Source: Procambarus clarkii
Lineage: Eukaryota; Arthropoda; Malacostraca; Decapoda; Cambaridae
Assembly (NCBI RefSeq): GCF_040958095.1
Contig: NC_091158.1
Coordinates: forward strand, 37,952,710-38,016,709
Reading direction: 5' to 3'
Length of the DNA: 64,000 nt
This document shows, piece after piece, positions 39,385 to 49,691 of the stretch. The notes beneath the pieces are model-generated. The model made no database searches, was not told where the DNA came from, and saw only the letters and a program-made list of their open reading frames with translations. The position numbers and the translations under genes are program-made. The stretch's first letter is position 1. The number at the start of each line of letters is the position of its first letter.

Positions 39385-39975
39385 ATTGTTCCAAGTATCA
39401 AGTAGATTTGCTCTCAATTTTTCTGAATTGATACTCCCTATATCTTCTGTTAAAATATTTAAAGATTTTAAATGATTAATACTAATGTCTGCAAATTCAT
39501 ATGAAAGATACTTATTTACCAATACATAATTTCGTTCCCAGTCATTCATACTTAAAATAATCTTAACATCTTCAAAATGTTTTAAATTAAAGTTTTCCAC
39601 TTTATTTGTTGAGGGCCAAGTAATTGAAGCACATTTTATAATAATTATTTCACTGTTTTGAAGATCAATTAATACGTCGGCAAATGTTTTTCTTACATTT
39701 ATCGATGAAACATTATCTAATATAAGTAAAAATGAATTTTCCACTAAATGATACAAGTTGATTGTTGGATTAAAGTTTTGTAAAAATTCCACTTTTATTT
39801 TTAAATTATTTCTCCATATGACAATTTGATCCCACACTTGAATTATATTTTTTGGGGCTGTTAGTATTATAACAGAATATTTTCTGGGGTAGATTTCATA
39901 TTGCTTTTTCATGGTTTCCAAAAAAAAAAAAGCAACTGCGCCACCCTTGCTGACAGTTGGGATCTTGAAGAACAA
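39385..39975 (-). pseudogene. SNF2-ATPase-like fragment, cut by a LINE
   Basis: About 195 residues on the minus strand resemble the N-terminal half of a SNF2-type helicase/translocase domain. AVAFFFLETMKK aligns to the segment after the Walker A box. TAPKNIIQVWDQIVIW aligns to motif Ia. SFLLILDNVSSINVRKTF sits where the DEAH box and following helix normally lie, and IIIIKCASITW where TGTP lies. The catalytic signatures are degenerate: DNVS instead of DEAH and no GKT. The C-terminus is lost at 39384 where a LINE fragment begins, so the gene is broken. A run of 11-12 A near 39921-39931 is a further frameshift risk. The match is by pattern only, so the family is tentative. Confidence 0.4.
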
Positions 39976-40201
39976 ATAGAACCAATATCACCATCACTTT
40001 ATAATTATCTGAAAATGATAAAAAAAAATAGTTCTTTGTATATTATAAGCTCATAAATATATAAAGATGTGTTGATACAAGAGTAGAATGAATAATTTGT
40101 TCCACAAGAACAAATCTACATACCTTATTTTTTGTATAATTATCTTTTTAGTAATAATATTTAAACAGGTTACTATATCATGCTTTATAGTATTATAAAT
40201 C

Positions 40202-40966
40202 CTACATTTTAACCGTGATCCTAAATTTAACCACAGCAAATGGATCACTCATTATATTAATATTTTTTGCCCACATTTTACATTTTATAATATTTTCACC
40301 TGGGCTAAGTTTCAATTGAATAGGAAGAAGTGGGGCATAATATCCATCTATATGTTCCTTGGTTGGAAAATAATAAACAGGAAAACCTTGCGGAGTATAT
40401 TTGTTTGGACTATTAACCCAAATATGTGAACAAGATACCCATACACATTTTGGTAACTTATTACCATTAGCAATTGAGCTTTTCTTCATATTTTCACGCA
40501 GGCTTGCAATCTCATAATCTGCAGAGGGTGGAAGATCTTCAATATTCTCATATACAATAGGTAAAAAATTGGGAAGATTACGAATAGATACTAAAATTAT
40601 CGGTGTTAAGGTATTAAAATACCAATTCTCTTTTCTAAATTGATCAAATATGGATGTATCAAATTTACAAAATACATTATTATTTTCATCATTAGGATTA
40701 ATCGTTGTATCATCATTACAATTAACTGTATTTACATGAGAAATCATATCGTAACCACGATTTTGGTCCATATAATACTTACTTTCAAAGACAACATACA
40801 GACCAGCAGGTTTAGTATTAGTTTTTGTAATGAAATTCATTGACAGTTGAGGATGCTGAGTTGAAATTGTTGACCTATTTCTTGAATAATATAAATATAT
40901 AATTAAAAAGATCACAATTAAAAATATCATAAATATTATAATATATAAGGAATTTGATAGTGACAT
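40202..40966 (-). CDS. Single-pass membrane protein, unrecognised
   Basis: A 254-residue protein starting at the ATG at 40966. Residues about 6-28 form one strongly hydrophobic segment (YIIIFMIFLIVIFLIIYLYY) followed by a short basic stretch. This suggests an uncleaved N-terminal anchor with the remainder outside the cytosol or in a lumen. The rest is beta-rich looking with scattered Cys (NCNDD, VFCKF, KCVWVSC, IIKCKMW). Architecture resembles N-anchored envelope proteins of large invertebrate DNA viruses, but I cannot match it to a named family. It sits between the SNF2-like fragment and the insertion at 41340 and is undamaged. Confidence 0.6.
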   Translation of the reverse strand: MSLSNSLYIIIFMIFLIVIFLIIYLYYSRNRSTISTQHPQLSMNFITKTNTKPAGLYVVFESKYYMDQNRGYDMISHVNTVNCNDDTTINPNDENNNVFCKFDTSIFDQFRKENWYFNTLTPIILVSIRNLPNFLPIVYENIEDLPPSADYEIASLRENMKKSSIANGNKLPKCVWVSCSHIWVNSPNKYTPQGFPVYYFPTKEHIDGYYAPLLPIQLKLSPGENIIKCKMWAKNINIMSDPFAVVKFRITVKM

Positions 40967-41355
40967 TATTATTTTATTTTATATAAAAAAATGTCTCTCA
41001 CATCTAAACTAATAATGTATACTAATGATTATATTATATATATAACGAAACAACATTCTTGTTGACTTAGTTGTGTTAGTTTTGATACGACGGTCATTTA
41101 GTCAATATGTGGGGTTACCTGCAGGGGTCACGACTATCCTCAGTTCTAATCTACACATGAATAATTTTCCATTTAGACCACCACACAGCTGAGTGGATAC
41201 AAACATTGGATAGCGTCTTTCACCCTGATACCCCTGTTTCATAGCAGTGCTGTCAGGGGCTGCTTCCTGGGGGTAGAAATAGGCCTGGTCTAGGACTGGT
41301 CCGCGGGGACACTAAATAGTCCCTAAATCATATCAAGATAATCTCAGGATATTTA

Positions 41356-41358
<3 letters not shown>
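40967..41358. other. Intergenic DNA
   Basis: A short AT-rich leader to the membrane-protein gene, then about 250 bases of more balanced composition (41090-41340) without a gene. This part resembles flanking repeat DNA brought in with the TA-SINE-PLE insertion. Confidence 0.4.

Positions 41359-41402
<44 letters not shown>
41359..41402. repeat. (TA)n microsatellite
   Basis: A short TA tract on the left of the palindromic SINE. Confidence 0.9.
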
Positions 41403-41404
<2 letters not shown>

Positions 41405-41438
41405 AACAAGCCTGAATGGTCCCCAGGACTATATGCGA

Positions 41439-41737
<299 letters not shown>

Positions 41738-41795
41738 GACGGTAAAGCGTTGGTGTTCGGCTGTTTCAAAAGCTGGGGTCAGGGCCTCGTCACAT

Positions 41796-42385
41796 TGTTG
41801 ATTGCTGGTGTTGACTTCTTGATGTGTAGTGCCTCGCAAACGTCAAGCCGCCTGCTATCGTTTGCGAGGCACTACACATCAAGAAGTCAACACCAGCAAT
41901 CAACAGCCAATTATTGCACAACTATATTCTACCCACCTCAAGACTCCGCTCCAATATAGAAGCATCAAGAAATATGGACCAATAGGCTTTCTACAAACAC
42001 TTCTATTCAATACCCATTGTTTCTGTTCTGTCTTGTGTTGATACTTTTAATACCCTATTAATATCCCCTCCTGTTCTGTCTTGTGTTAATGCCACATCAC
42101 CCTTCCCACCTCACTCAAATGTAGATATAATATCAGAGAGACGTAAGTTCTAATCAGTTGTGTATTTGTGAAGTCTTTGAAAATGTAATAAGTTTTACGA
42201 AACGCGCCCGTGTCGCGTCAGACTAGAAATAAAAATGAATTTTGGAGAAGTGATTTTTGATTTACCTCCAACAGTGAAGCGTAATGTACGAAAGATTGAG
42301 AAAATTCGTGTTAGAATTATTAATCTTACTTTTTCGGTCATATTTAATAATATATGTCTACAGGAAAGACTGCTACCAAAATATA
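41796..42385 (+). mobile_element. PLE 3' fragment with an inverted 5' end
   Basis: 41861-42385 is the 3' end of a PLE on the plus strand, nearly identical to 19310-19790. It carries the last about 40 codons ([18 protein letters not shown]), the stop at 41992-41994 and the 3'UTR with TCGGTCATATTTAATAATAT and GTCTACAGGAAAGACTGC. Directly to its left, 41796-41860 is the same C-terminal segment inverted, giving a hairpin of which only about 16-60 bases pair perfectly. It is followed by (TA)n. This is the third head-to-head PLE junction in the window. Confidence 0.85.
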
Positions 42386-42434
<49 letters not shown>

Positions 42435-42436
42435 TT
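42386..42436. repeat. (TA)n microsatellite at PLE 3' end
   Basis: A short TA tract between the PLE 3' end and the end of the next AT-rich gene. Confidence 0.9.
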
Positions 42437-42439
42437 ATA

Positions 42440-43845
42440 TTAAATTATTGTTGACTCGAGCTCCTTTTTTATCTGTGATATAAATGCTAAAATTATATTG
42501 ATCTCATTTTCAATTACATCAGTTAGAATATTATCTCTGTGTGATGTTAATGTTTCACTAAAGGCTTCCTCAAGAACTGTTGGAGTATAATTCAACAAAT
42601 GAAGGCAACCATAATTATGAACATGTTGAGCCACATTACATTTGATTTTATCTGTATGGAATGAGCTGTAAATAATCTGTGCATGACATAAACCATATGG
42701 ATTCTGGCAATTCAGTTGTTGATTAACATTATTAGATAATGGTGATGGTGGAGATGATGTTAGTTCAAGTTGAGATGGTGGTTGGGAAGAAGAAGGTAGT
42801 CTAGGATTATGAATAGGTTTTTGTGATGTAACTTTATATGGATTTTGGGAGTGAGTGGGTTTTAAGGTAATATTCCCTTGTAAGGTCAAATAATTGCGTA
42901 CCAATGTATGTTGTTTATGTATAACTCCTCCACCATTAGCAATCCATATAACAGTTACAAATAGAGAGTGTAACATATCGAGAAGTAGACGACAATTACT
43001 TTGAGCTAAATAATTATGATATATTTTGAAGTCTTTGCTAGCTATTATTAAATTTTCTTTGCATTTAACTTTGATTCTATTTAGAGTATTACTTTCAATA
43101 TTTTCAATATTTTCAGTATTAAATTCAGTATTTTCAGTATTAAAGATTGGGGATGAGAAAACACAATATCTTTAATTTTTTTGGTTTCAGCATGAGGTGA
43201 AAATAAATAATGAAGGAGACTAAATGACATAATATAAAATTTCCCTGTTTCAGAAACCAGCAAACGATATGGATGTATTAGATAGGGAAAATATTTAATT
43301 ATATTAAATACTTGGTGAATTTTATTGATCAAATCGCTCAATTGGGTTAAATATATTAAACGCTTAGAAATAGAAAATAAATCACACAAGCCCAAAATGG
43401 GACGAATTCCCAATAAATCATTATTATGATCTTTACTATCAATTGCACAATCATTAGTTCCTAGCTTCCACATATTATCAAACATTTCTACTGATCGACC
43501 ATCTATAAGTCTAAATCTGTGAGAGGGATTTGCAACAAGGGAATTTAGATCATGTTCATTTAAGAGATAAAGTGGCGTAATATTATTCTTGAAACCACCT
43601 AAGAGTAAATCAGCTGTAATTTGGCCATTGGTTTCGTGAGAAAAAATATGATGAGGGCTAATGTATATTATCTGAATTTCTTTAGGTATAATTTTCTTTG
43701 AAAGATAAAGTGAATCTAATGACTGGCCCAGTAAACCTAGTGGCTTCATTTCACATAATACAGGATGTATATGGAGTATATTATCTTTTCTATAATATTG
43801 GAATGAAGAAAAATTTGAAAGTTTTAAACATAAATTTTGATTCAT
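42440..43845 (-). pseudogene. Unrecognised AT-rich gene with one frameshift
   Basis: Two minus-strand frames form one gene of about 465 residues. The N-terminal frame (43081-43845) begins MNQNLCLKLSNFSSFQYY and carries DGRSVEMFDNMWKLGTNDC. The C-terminal frame (42440-42976) stays open upstream of its first Met through a short repeat (NTENTEFNTENIENIE) to overlap the first frame near 43150-43200. A seven-A run there could account for the shift by loss of one base. The C-terminal part has a Pro/Ser/Gln-rich linker and ends within bases of the PLE's (TA)n, so the true C-terminus may have been cut by that insertion. No family recognised. Confidence 0.55.
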
Positions 43846-44520
43846 AGAGTTAGGCCTAGTAAAAACTTGTCATTGATCTTATTATTATCAATTAGAAGAT
43901 TTTTATTCATTATTTTTATAACCTATACCAATTTCTTTCTATGATTATATAGTTGTTTTCTTTGTTTATTTGTGTATTTACGATTTACCATAATTTTTCT
44001 GAAATAAATTCTAAATAGCCCACTGGTGTGAAGCTGGTGCAACACACTAGTGTGTCTGGTGACTGGTACAACACACTAGTGTCTCTGGTGACTGGATCAC
44101 TTATCAGTGATCTGTCTGGCTCCCCTGGTATAAATATACAAAAACAGAGCTGTGGTAAACACCTACAGTAACAGACCATGGTAAATTTATAGAAGAAAAT
44201 TGAAAATATATTTTCAAAACTTATGGTAAATAAATAAATATATGCTTGTATTAGAATTGTTTCATTATATATGAAGTTATTCTTATTATAACAAAACAGG
44301 GTTCACATGAAAACCACATAGATATAGCAGACTGGATGATTCCATTTATTAAAAAATATTTTACAGATTGTCAGTCATATAAACCATAAAGGTATTTTTA
44401 TGGTTAGGTATTTAGTAGTGTCAATATCGCAGCCTTACCTAAATATATATGACCAAACCTAAAATCAACCCTACCTAAATATGAACTGATTTAAAAAAAA
44501 AAAAAAAAAAACATTATAGT
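43846..44520. other. Intergenic DNA with a telomere-like patch
   Basis: An AT-rich interval without a convincing gene. 44030-44130 has short tandem repeats containing ACACACTAGTGT. 44438-44485 contains TATATGACC followed by AACCTAAAATCAACCCTACC, closely similar to the sequence flanking the TTAGG palindrome at 58866-58905. A run of 18-20 A lies just past the end of the next gene. Confidence 0.5.
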
Positions 44521-45072
44521 TCAATTTAAAATGAACATATCATAGAATTTTTTAGCCTTTGAATATTCAAGAAAAGTACACCTAACACTTGTAAATGTAA
44601 TTTTTCCTGTATTTATGAAACCATTGACCAGTCTTTGTTCAGTAGTCACTGTCCCGATAATCACTTCCGAACATGAGTATTGAATATCAATCTGACTTCC
44701 TGTTCGTTGGTTATCATTGACTATAACAGGATGTCCAAACATGTAATCACCACATTCATTATGGGTTAAAACATTAAATTTCCTAAGAGTATCATGTGAA
44801 TATGCTGGATCTCTTAACAATGATAAACATAAATTTATATAAGTGTCTCGCTTTAGTGGAATAGTTGATCTCATATTCCAGCAATCTTCCAACTTGGAGA
44901 TGATATAAATTTTCCTTTTACCATGAATACCATGGACACTGATAAGCATGTCCACCACTTTCTTCACTCGCTCATTAATTAAAAGTTCACAAATTTTATC
45001 ATCAAAAGTGGGATTTTTCTTGATAATTTTAGGGGATTTGTTGATTTTGGTGATTTTGGAGGACGATACCAT
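44521..45072 (-). CDS. Unrecognised 183-residue AT-rich protein
   Basis: An intact minus-strand gene from the ATG at 45072. The N-terminus is lysine-rich (KITKINKSPKIIKKN). The middle has VDMLISVHGIHGKRKIYIIS, and NVLTHNECGDYMFGHPVIVN is the most distinctive string. No signal peptide or membrane segment is present. Immediately upstream on the coding strand is TTTTTTCAG about 30 bases before the ATG, a good 3' splice site, which suggests a 5'UTR intron as in neighbouring genes. Family unknown. Confidence 0.6.
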   Translation of the reverse strand: MVSSSKITKINKSPKIIKKNPTFDDKICELLINERVKKVVDMLISVHGIHGKRKIYIISKLEDCWNMRSTIPLKRDTYINLCLSLLRDPAYSHDTLRKFNVLTHNECGDYMFGHPVIVNDNQRTGSQIDIQYSCSEVIIGTVTTEQRLVNGFINTGKITFTSVRCTFLEYSKAKKFYDMFILN

Positions 45073-45506
45073 GATGATTATTGCTAGAATATCCTCCTGA
45101 AAAAAACATGAACATAACGTGTTTAGAAAATAGATCTAAATGGGACCAAACCATACTATTCATGTCATATTTACACCAATTCCATTCCATTTTAGTTTGA
45201 CTGAAATAACTACTTGCCTTTTAGTGCCACTAGTTATCCTTGTGATGAGTCTAGGAACCTTAATGGTTATATCTTGGTACAGAACCCATATTTTATATCT
45301 TTGTTAAAAAAAAAATATATATATAATATTATTCAAAAGTACATAATGTTATTACACAATCTTTATTTTGCGATTATATCAATTAAAATAGTATATTTAT
45401 AAATCAAAAAGAATATCCTGACAGAATACGTCTACATCCCGGAGAAGTAAAGTCTATAGATTTCACTTATTCTGTTATTTATTCGTTGTTAATCAAAAAA
45501 CCCATT

Positions 45507-46728
45507 TCAAATTTTAATTTCAAACACTTGACATGAAGGTAGACTTGGAGGTTTATGTGTACTAGCATGTTTTAAATTTATCTTTATATACATTATCTTC
45601 CATACATGATCATTTGGACTGCATACCATACCCGTTTCTTGTTCAAAAATTCCCACACATGAGTTTCGGATATGTATGGTGCCACAACAACTGATTTTGA
45701 CCATACCAAAATTGGATTGATAAGCTTGTATTCCATTTTCTAAATTAGGACTGAACTGAATCTTATACTCTTGAAATGTTTGTTTTAAAAGTTGGAAAGT
45801 ATTTCCTCCTCCAAAAGCATGTCTCTCACTATTTGACTGGCCAATTAAGTAAATATCAGTGTAACTGTTGTCATAAAAAATATCACCTCGAAAAGTATCT
45901 CCGGGTAGGTGGAAATACTCTGGCTGCAAACGATTAATCATTCTAAAATACCACTTACAAAATTTTTGTATAAACTCGTCACTTCTTATAACTTCCATTT
46001 TATGTTCTACCGGGGAAAGAACACCACATACAAATTTGTTTTTTTCGTTAACAGTTCGAATAGAAGTTTTAGGAACATCATCACATAAGACAGGTTGGTT
46101 TTTTTCATTATTTGTTTGAGTAAAAGTTTTAATTTCACTCTCTTCTGTCTGATGCTGTAATAGTGTACTTATATATGAATCACATTCACATTGTACTGTT
46201 CCTAAATTTGTACGTTCTGCAGTACCCATAAAACTGCATTGTTTAGGATTTTTAATTATATTCTTGGTTTCACCAGTTGTATATTGAATAAAACTTGGAT
46301 TGGAACATAAAATGATGTTCGTATTTCCGGGTATTGAGAGTTGGATAGCACTTGTAATTTCGGTTTGGGGGTTTGAATGTGCTCTTCCTTGTTCAGTTGA
46401 ATATCCGATACCTATTTTACCATGCTGCTTTGTCCAAAACTCTTTTACAGCTATTACCAATTCCATTTTCTTAGCAAAAGGCATTGATGGTACTTGATTT
46501 TTATAGAGGTAGTTAAAAAGATTTTGGGCAGTAAGACGTCGATAAGAAAACAAGCGTTTCAAGTCTGAAGTGTAACATAAAATTATATTTAGGGCCTCTT
46601 GAGAACTTTTAGGTGAAAGGCGATGATTACCTGTTGATGTCTGAGCCAGACATCTAATATCTTCAGGGCTCAAGTGTTTTTAACAAATCACGTACATTGG
46701 CTTCATAAGGGGAATTTATGAGGTTCAT
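45507..46728 (-). CDS. C3orf38 (DUF4518) family homologue, one frameshift near the start
   Basis: About 405 residues homologous to the animal C3orf38 family, a poorly understood nuclear protein linked to apoptosis regulation. The C-terminal NTF2-like region has GVLSPVEHKMEVIRSDEFI, FCKWYFRMINRLQPE and TIHIRNSCVGIFEQETGMV, then VWKIMYIKINLKHAS, all in family order. The N-terminal helical region (SQEALNIILCYTSDLKRLF) also matches. The start is an ATG at 46728. Its frame (SPYEANVRDLLKTLEP) runs into the main frame (EDIRCLAQ) near 46666, where one extra C breaks continuity. The middle (about 100 residues) is poorly conserved. It is a single exon in the coding part. In this setting it looks like an acquired host gene. 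Confidence 0.72.
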
Positions 46729-46751
46729 AACATATAGGAAGGAATACAACA

Positions 46752-47161
46752 CTAAGAATGGAGATAAATAATATAAAAGTTTATTTATTTACTTACTTCT
46801 TTATTTATTATATAAATATATAGAAAGTACATTAATGTACATAATAAAACTGAATGTAGCCTCCAAAAAATATCATTGAGTCAATGTCGCTATGTAGAGC
46901 GACACACACAGGACACTGTCTCTGACCACACCCTTGTCGAGTCCACTTCCTCCACACCTATCGCACTGTAATAATCCATTCCGTGTCCAATCATAGTAAG
47001 AGTCACTCACCACTGATAATTGTACTTTTGACCAGAAGAGGGCGCCTTCTTTTCCCATACTTGTGGGTGACGGCTCATAGATAGCAGCGCTGCCATCGCT
47101 TCTCCATTCTCTGTGGAGGCGTCGGGTCCATAACACAATTACAATGAGAGCCATATTTATA
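46752..47161 (-). promoter_or_regulatory. Candidate promoter and 5' exon of the C3orf38-like gene
   Basis: On the coding strand TATAAATA lies at 47161-47154. Downstream is a moderately GC-rich exon ending in CAGTG at 47011, followed by GTGAGT (47010-47005), a strong 5' splice site. A 3' splice site CCATTCTTAG ends at 46752, 23 bases before the ATG at 46728. Together these define a possible 5' exon and an intron of 259 bases. The exon contains upstream ATGs, so it could be partly coding instead. Signals are read by eye only. Confidence 0.35.
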
Positions 47162-47505
47162 AATCGTGAAATAGAAATACTCACTCATTGTTAACAAAAT
47201 TTATTTAGGGTTGGGGTTTGAATAGGGTAGTATCATCATATCTTTGTCTCAAATTTCCCAAATAATAGGTAATTGGGATTAACATAGTAGTATATCAAAA
47301 GGCCCTTCTTACAATAATGTCAGTCCAAAAATTAAAACTCTTTATTGAGGATTAAGTTATTATATCTTAGCCAATAGCCAAGGCTACCTACCATGCTACC
47401 TACCACCAAAGTACAGCCCACCACCCATATATTTTCCTTCAATGTTGGAATGATTGGAATTACCAATTTAAAATTTCAAGTCATATATACGATATATATG
47501 GGAAT
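47162..47505. other. Intergenic AT-rich DNA
   Basis: No gene or clear repeat found between the candidate promoter and the end of the next membrane-protein gene. Confidence 0.4.
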
Positions 47506-48312
47506 TTAGGGGATATTACAAAAAAAACATACCAATTTAAAAACACCATGTAAAATAATTATAACATTTAAAATTGTGAAAACAATTGTTAATATAATGA
47601 AAAATTTCTTAACAAATAATGATATCGTTTTCTTCGTGTGTGTAATACCTATATAAATGGTCCCATTTGTAACATATTTACTGTTATTTATATTTAAACT
47701 ATTATCAAGGATTGTAATGTTATATTTTTCATATAACCAACACATTATGACATTCAAATTATCTTGTAAATTATTACACACCTGAGTTTCGTTATTGATA
47801 CCTCCTACTATTATAGACAAGTGATTCCAACATAGTAGTATATTTTTATAATCCCACAATACAGAAAATTTCATATATTTAACAGGAGTCCTAATCATAT
47901 ATGTATCTTTAATAAAAAATAAATTTTGTACATTTTCATTATAACTTTGTACATTTTCATTATTATAATAACGGCATTCTATTAAAATTGACGCTAAGTT
48001 AGTTATGTTTATTTGGTTTGGAAGTATAATAGATGAATTTCGTCCTATTAGTATATATACCTGTATAGTGTCTTTAAAGTTTAACTGGAACTCGAACCAT
48101 TCTTGTTGTGATAGTAAATCATATATATTGAAAAGTTCTTCATGTTTATATTTAATTTGCTCATCACCTCTATCAAACCAGTATTTAATTGAATCTTTCA
48201 ATACTATAACTTCATTGCAATCATACTCTTGATTCATTGGAATTACTGGAATAATTATTAATAATAATAATAATATTAATATTAATAATAATAATAAAAG
48301 GGTTGGAATCAT
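47506..48312 (-). CDS. Signal-bearing membrane glycoprotein-like protein, unrecognised
   Basis: A protein of about 268 residues from the ATG at 48312 (MIPTLLLLLLILILLLLL); the frame extends two codons further but without an ATG. The leucine-rich N-terminus is a signal peptide or anchor. A second hydrophobic segment near the C-terminus (FFIILTIVFTILNVIIILHG) is followed by a short cysteine-containing tail. That gives a type I membrane protein with an ectodomain of about 200 residues. The ectodomain has multiple N-glycosylation sequons (NSS, NIT, NET, NIT, NNS, NGT) and several Cys. The layout suits a cell- or particle-surface glycoprotein. No family match; intact. Confidence 0.6.
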   Translation of the reverse strand: MIPTLLLLLLILILLLLLIIIPVIPMNQEYDCNEVIVLKDSIKYWFDRGDEQIKYKHEELFNIYDLLSQQEWFEFQLNFKDTIQVYILIGRNSSIILPNQINITNLASILIECRYYNNENVQSYNENVQNLFFIKDTYMIRTPVKYMKFSVLWDYKNILLCWNHLSIIVGGINNETQVCNNLQDNLNVIMCWLYEKYNITILDNSLNINNSKYVTNGTIYIGITHTKKTISLFVKKFFIILTIVFTILNVIIILHGVFKLVCFFCNIP

Positions 48313-48416
48313 TTTCAAGCCACAAAATAAACTAAAAATAATATAACATTAAAGCTTGTTTTTATATTTTAATCTTTCAACATTTAGTAAAAAATATATG
48401 GTTATGGATGTCATTA

Positions 48417-48884
48417 TTAACAATCAAGGAAATCAGCAACCAAAAGCAGATCTAGAGCAATATTATTTTCAATTGGAAATTCAGGATCAGTAGTAATCTC
48501 ATTTTTCTTGAATTGAGTATTGTAGGTGAAATATGTACACGCTTTTTGAAGAAGATATGATCTGAAGAAATAAAATAAAAAAATAAAAGTATTATAATTA
48601 TTTATTTATTATATACAGTTTATATGTTTCTCTAAATAACAGTTTATCTCTAAATATAACAGTTTATATAATAACACTTTGTTCTAACAGCTTTATACTT
48701 ACGGAATTGTTTTAAAATGGATTTCATTTTTTTCATTTTCAATACACGTTGTTGAACTTGACATCATAGCTTGAATTAAATTTGAGGTGAAGGCATCTTT
48801 CCTTTTAATGATGAATTCATGGTCATCACAAGATATTAACTTGATGTATGTGAAATTAGGACCTTCACATCCACCATAGAAAAT
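48417..48884 (-). CDS. Divergent elongin C homologue, at least two exons
   Basis: Two minus-strand exons encode about 107 residues of elongin C, the Skp1-fold adaptor that links BC-box proteins to Cullin2/5 and to elongin B. Exon A (48703-48884) reads [23 protein letters not shown] and NEIHFKTIP. Exon B (48417-48561) reads [28 protein letters not shown] and the invariant C-terminal FLDC followed by TAA. The 141-base intron has GTAAGTAT (48702-48695) and TTTCTTCAG (ending 48562). Splicing keeps phase exactly at the conserved IPS motif. There are no stops. By eye only about half of residues match human elongin C, strikingly low for a protein nearly invariant among animals. The first exon with the initiator Met is not identified; exon A is preceded by ATTACCAG, a plausible acceptor. 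Confidence 0.82.
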
Positions 48885-48961
48885 CTGGTAATATTGTGTT
48901 AGTGTTTTTTATCTTCAAAAAACATTCAATCCTATTTTACATCATCTCATCATGATAAAAC

Positions 48962-49681
48962 TCAATATGTATATTGTGGAGGTTTCTCTACATTTAAGTT
49001 ATCATTTTTCATAGCTAACCAAATTTCTTCGGAATGGGGTTTACTTGGATGAAAAAATTCATTTACAAGAAATTTAAGAAATATTTGAGCATCCTCAGTA
49101 ACCCACATATTACAACAATTGTTTGCATAAACATAATATATGTGAACATATACCAAACAATTATTATACTTAATTCTTGCTGTTATGGTGAAATACCAAC
49201 CATAATAAATGAAATAATTATATATCCGGTCCATATGGTCATATTTAATAAAATCTTGAAATCCGGATTCGGATAATTCTTCTTTAGTGAATGTACATTT
49301 TTCTAAGCATTCAACTTTACATTTAGTTTCAAGAAATATCCTATCTAGCTCACTTTTCAATTCTTTAAATTTTTTAAAATTAGAGTCATATTTAAATGGA
49401 GTGTCAAATTTATTTCTAAAAAACTTGATTTTTTCATATTCCTCTTCAATTACCTTTTTATCTTCATCTTCTTCTTCAATTACCTTTATATCTTCATCTT
49501 CTTCTTCAATTAAATTTATATCTTCGTCTTCCTCTTCAGTTACCTTTTTATCTTCATCTTCTCCCCTTTCTTCATCTCCCTTTTCATCTTCAACTCCTTC
49601 TTCATTTACTTTCCTCTCTTCATCATTTCCCAATTTCTCAATGCCAACTGCTTCCCCATTACCAATATCCATTTGGTTCAT
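48962..49681 (-). CDS. Acidic-repeat protein, unrecognised
   Basis: A protein of about 239 residues from the ATG at 49681. Residues about 30-75 consist of four to five 12-residue acidic repeats (EEEDEDIKVI type), encoded by a 36-base minisatellite. The non-repetitive C-terminal half has KCKVECLEKCTFTKEELSES and YNYFIYYGWYFTITARIKYN, ending PPQYTY. A 3' splice site TATTTTTCAG lies ten bases upstream of the ATG and matches a donor at 49862, so there is probably a 5'UTR intron. No enzyme motif is seen. Low-complexity acidic regions often mediate histone or nuclear-protein binding, but that is inference. Confidence 0.6.
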   Translation of the reverse strand: MNQMDIGNGEAVGIEKLGNDEERKVNEEGVEDEKGDEERGEDEDKKVTEEEDEDINLIEEEDEDIKVIEEEDEDKKVIEEEYEKIKFFRNKFDTPFKYDSNFKKFKELKSELDRIFLETKCKVECLEKCTFTKEELSESGFQDFIKYDHMDRIYNYFIYYGWYFTITARIKYNNCLVYVHIYYVYANNCCNMWVTEDAQIFLKFLVNEFFHPSKPHSEEIWLAMKNDNLNVEKPPQYTY

Positions 49682-49691
49682 TTTTCCCAAC

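Noticed and set aside
40202..40966. Named nimavirus major envelope protein or PIF factor
   Set aside because: Only the anchor-plus-beta-domain layout fits; I see no diagnostic motif and cannot confirm homology.
43985..44179. 64-codon frame with Cys-rich start
   Set aside because: Mostly encoded by short tandem ACACACTAGTGT-type repeats; no support for a gene.
46873..47184. 103-codon minus-strand frame
   Set aside because: Overlaps the candidate promoter, exon and splice donor; no domain, and the frame crosses the donor site.
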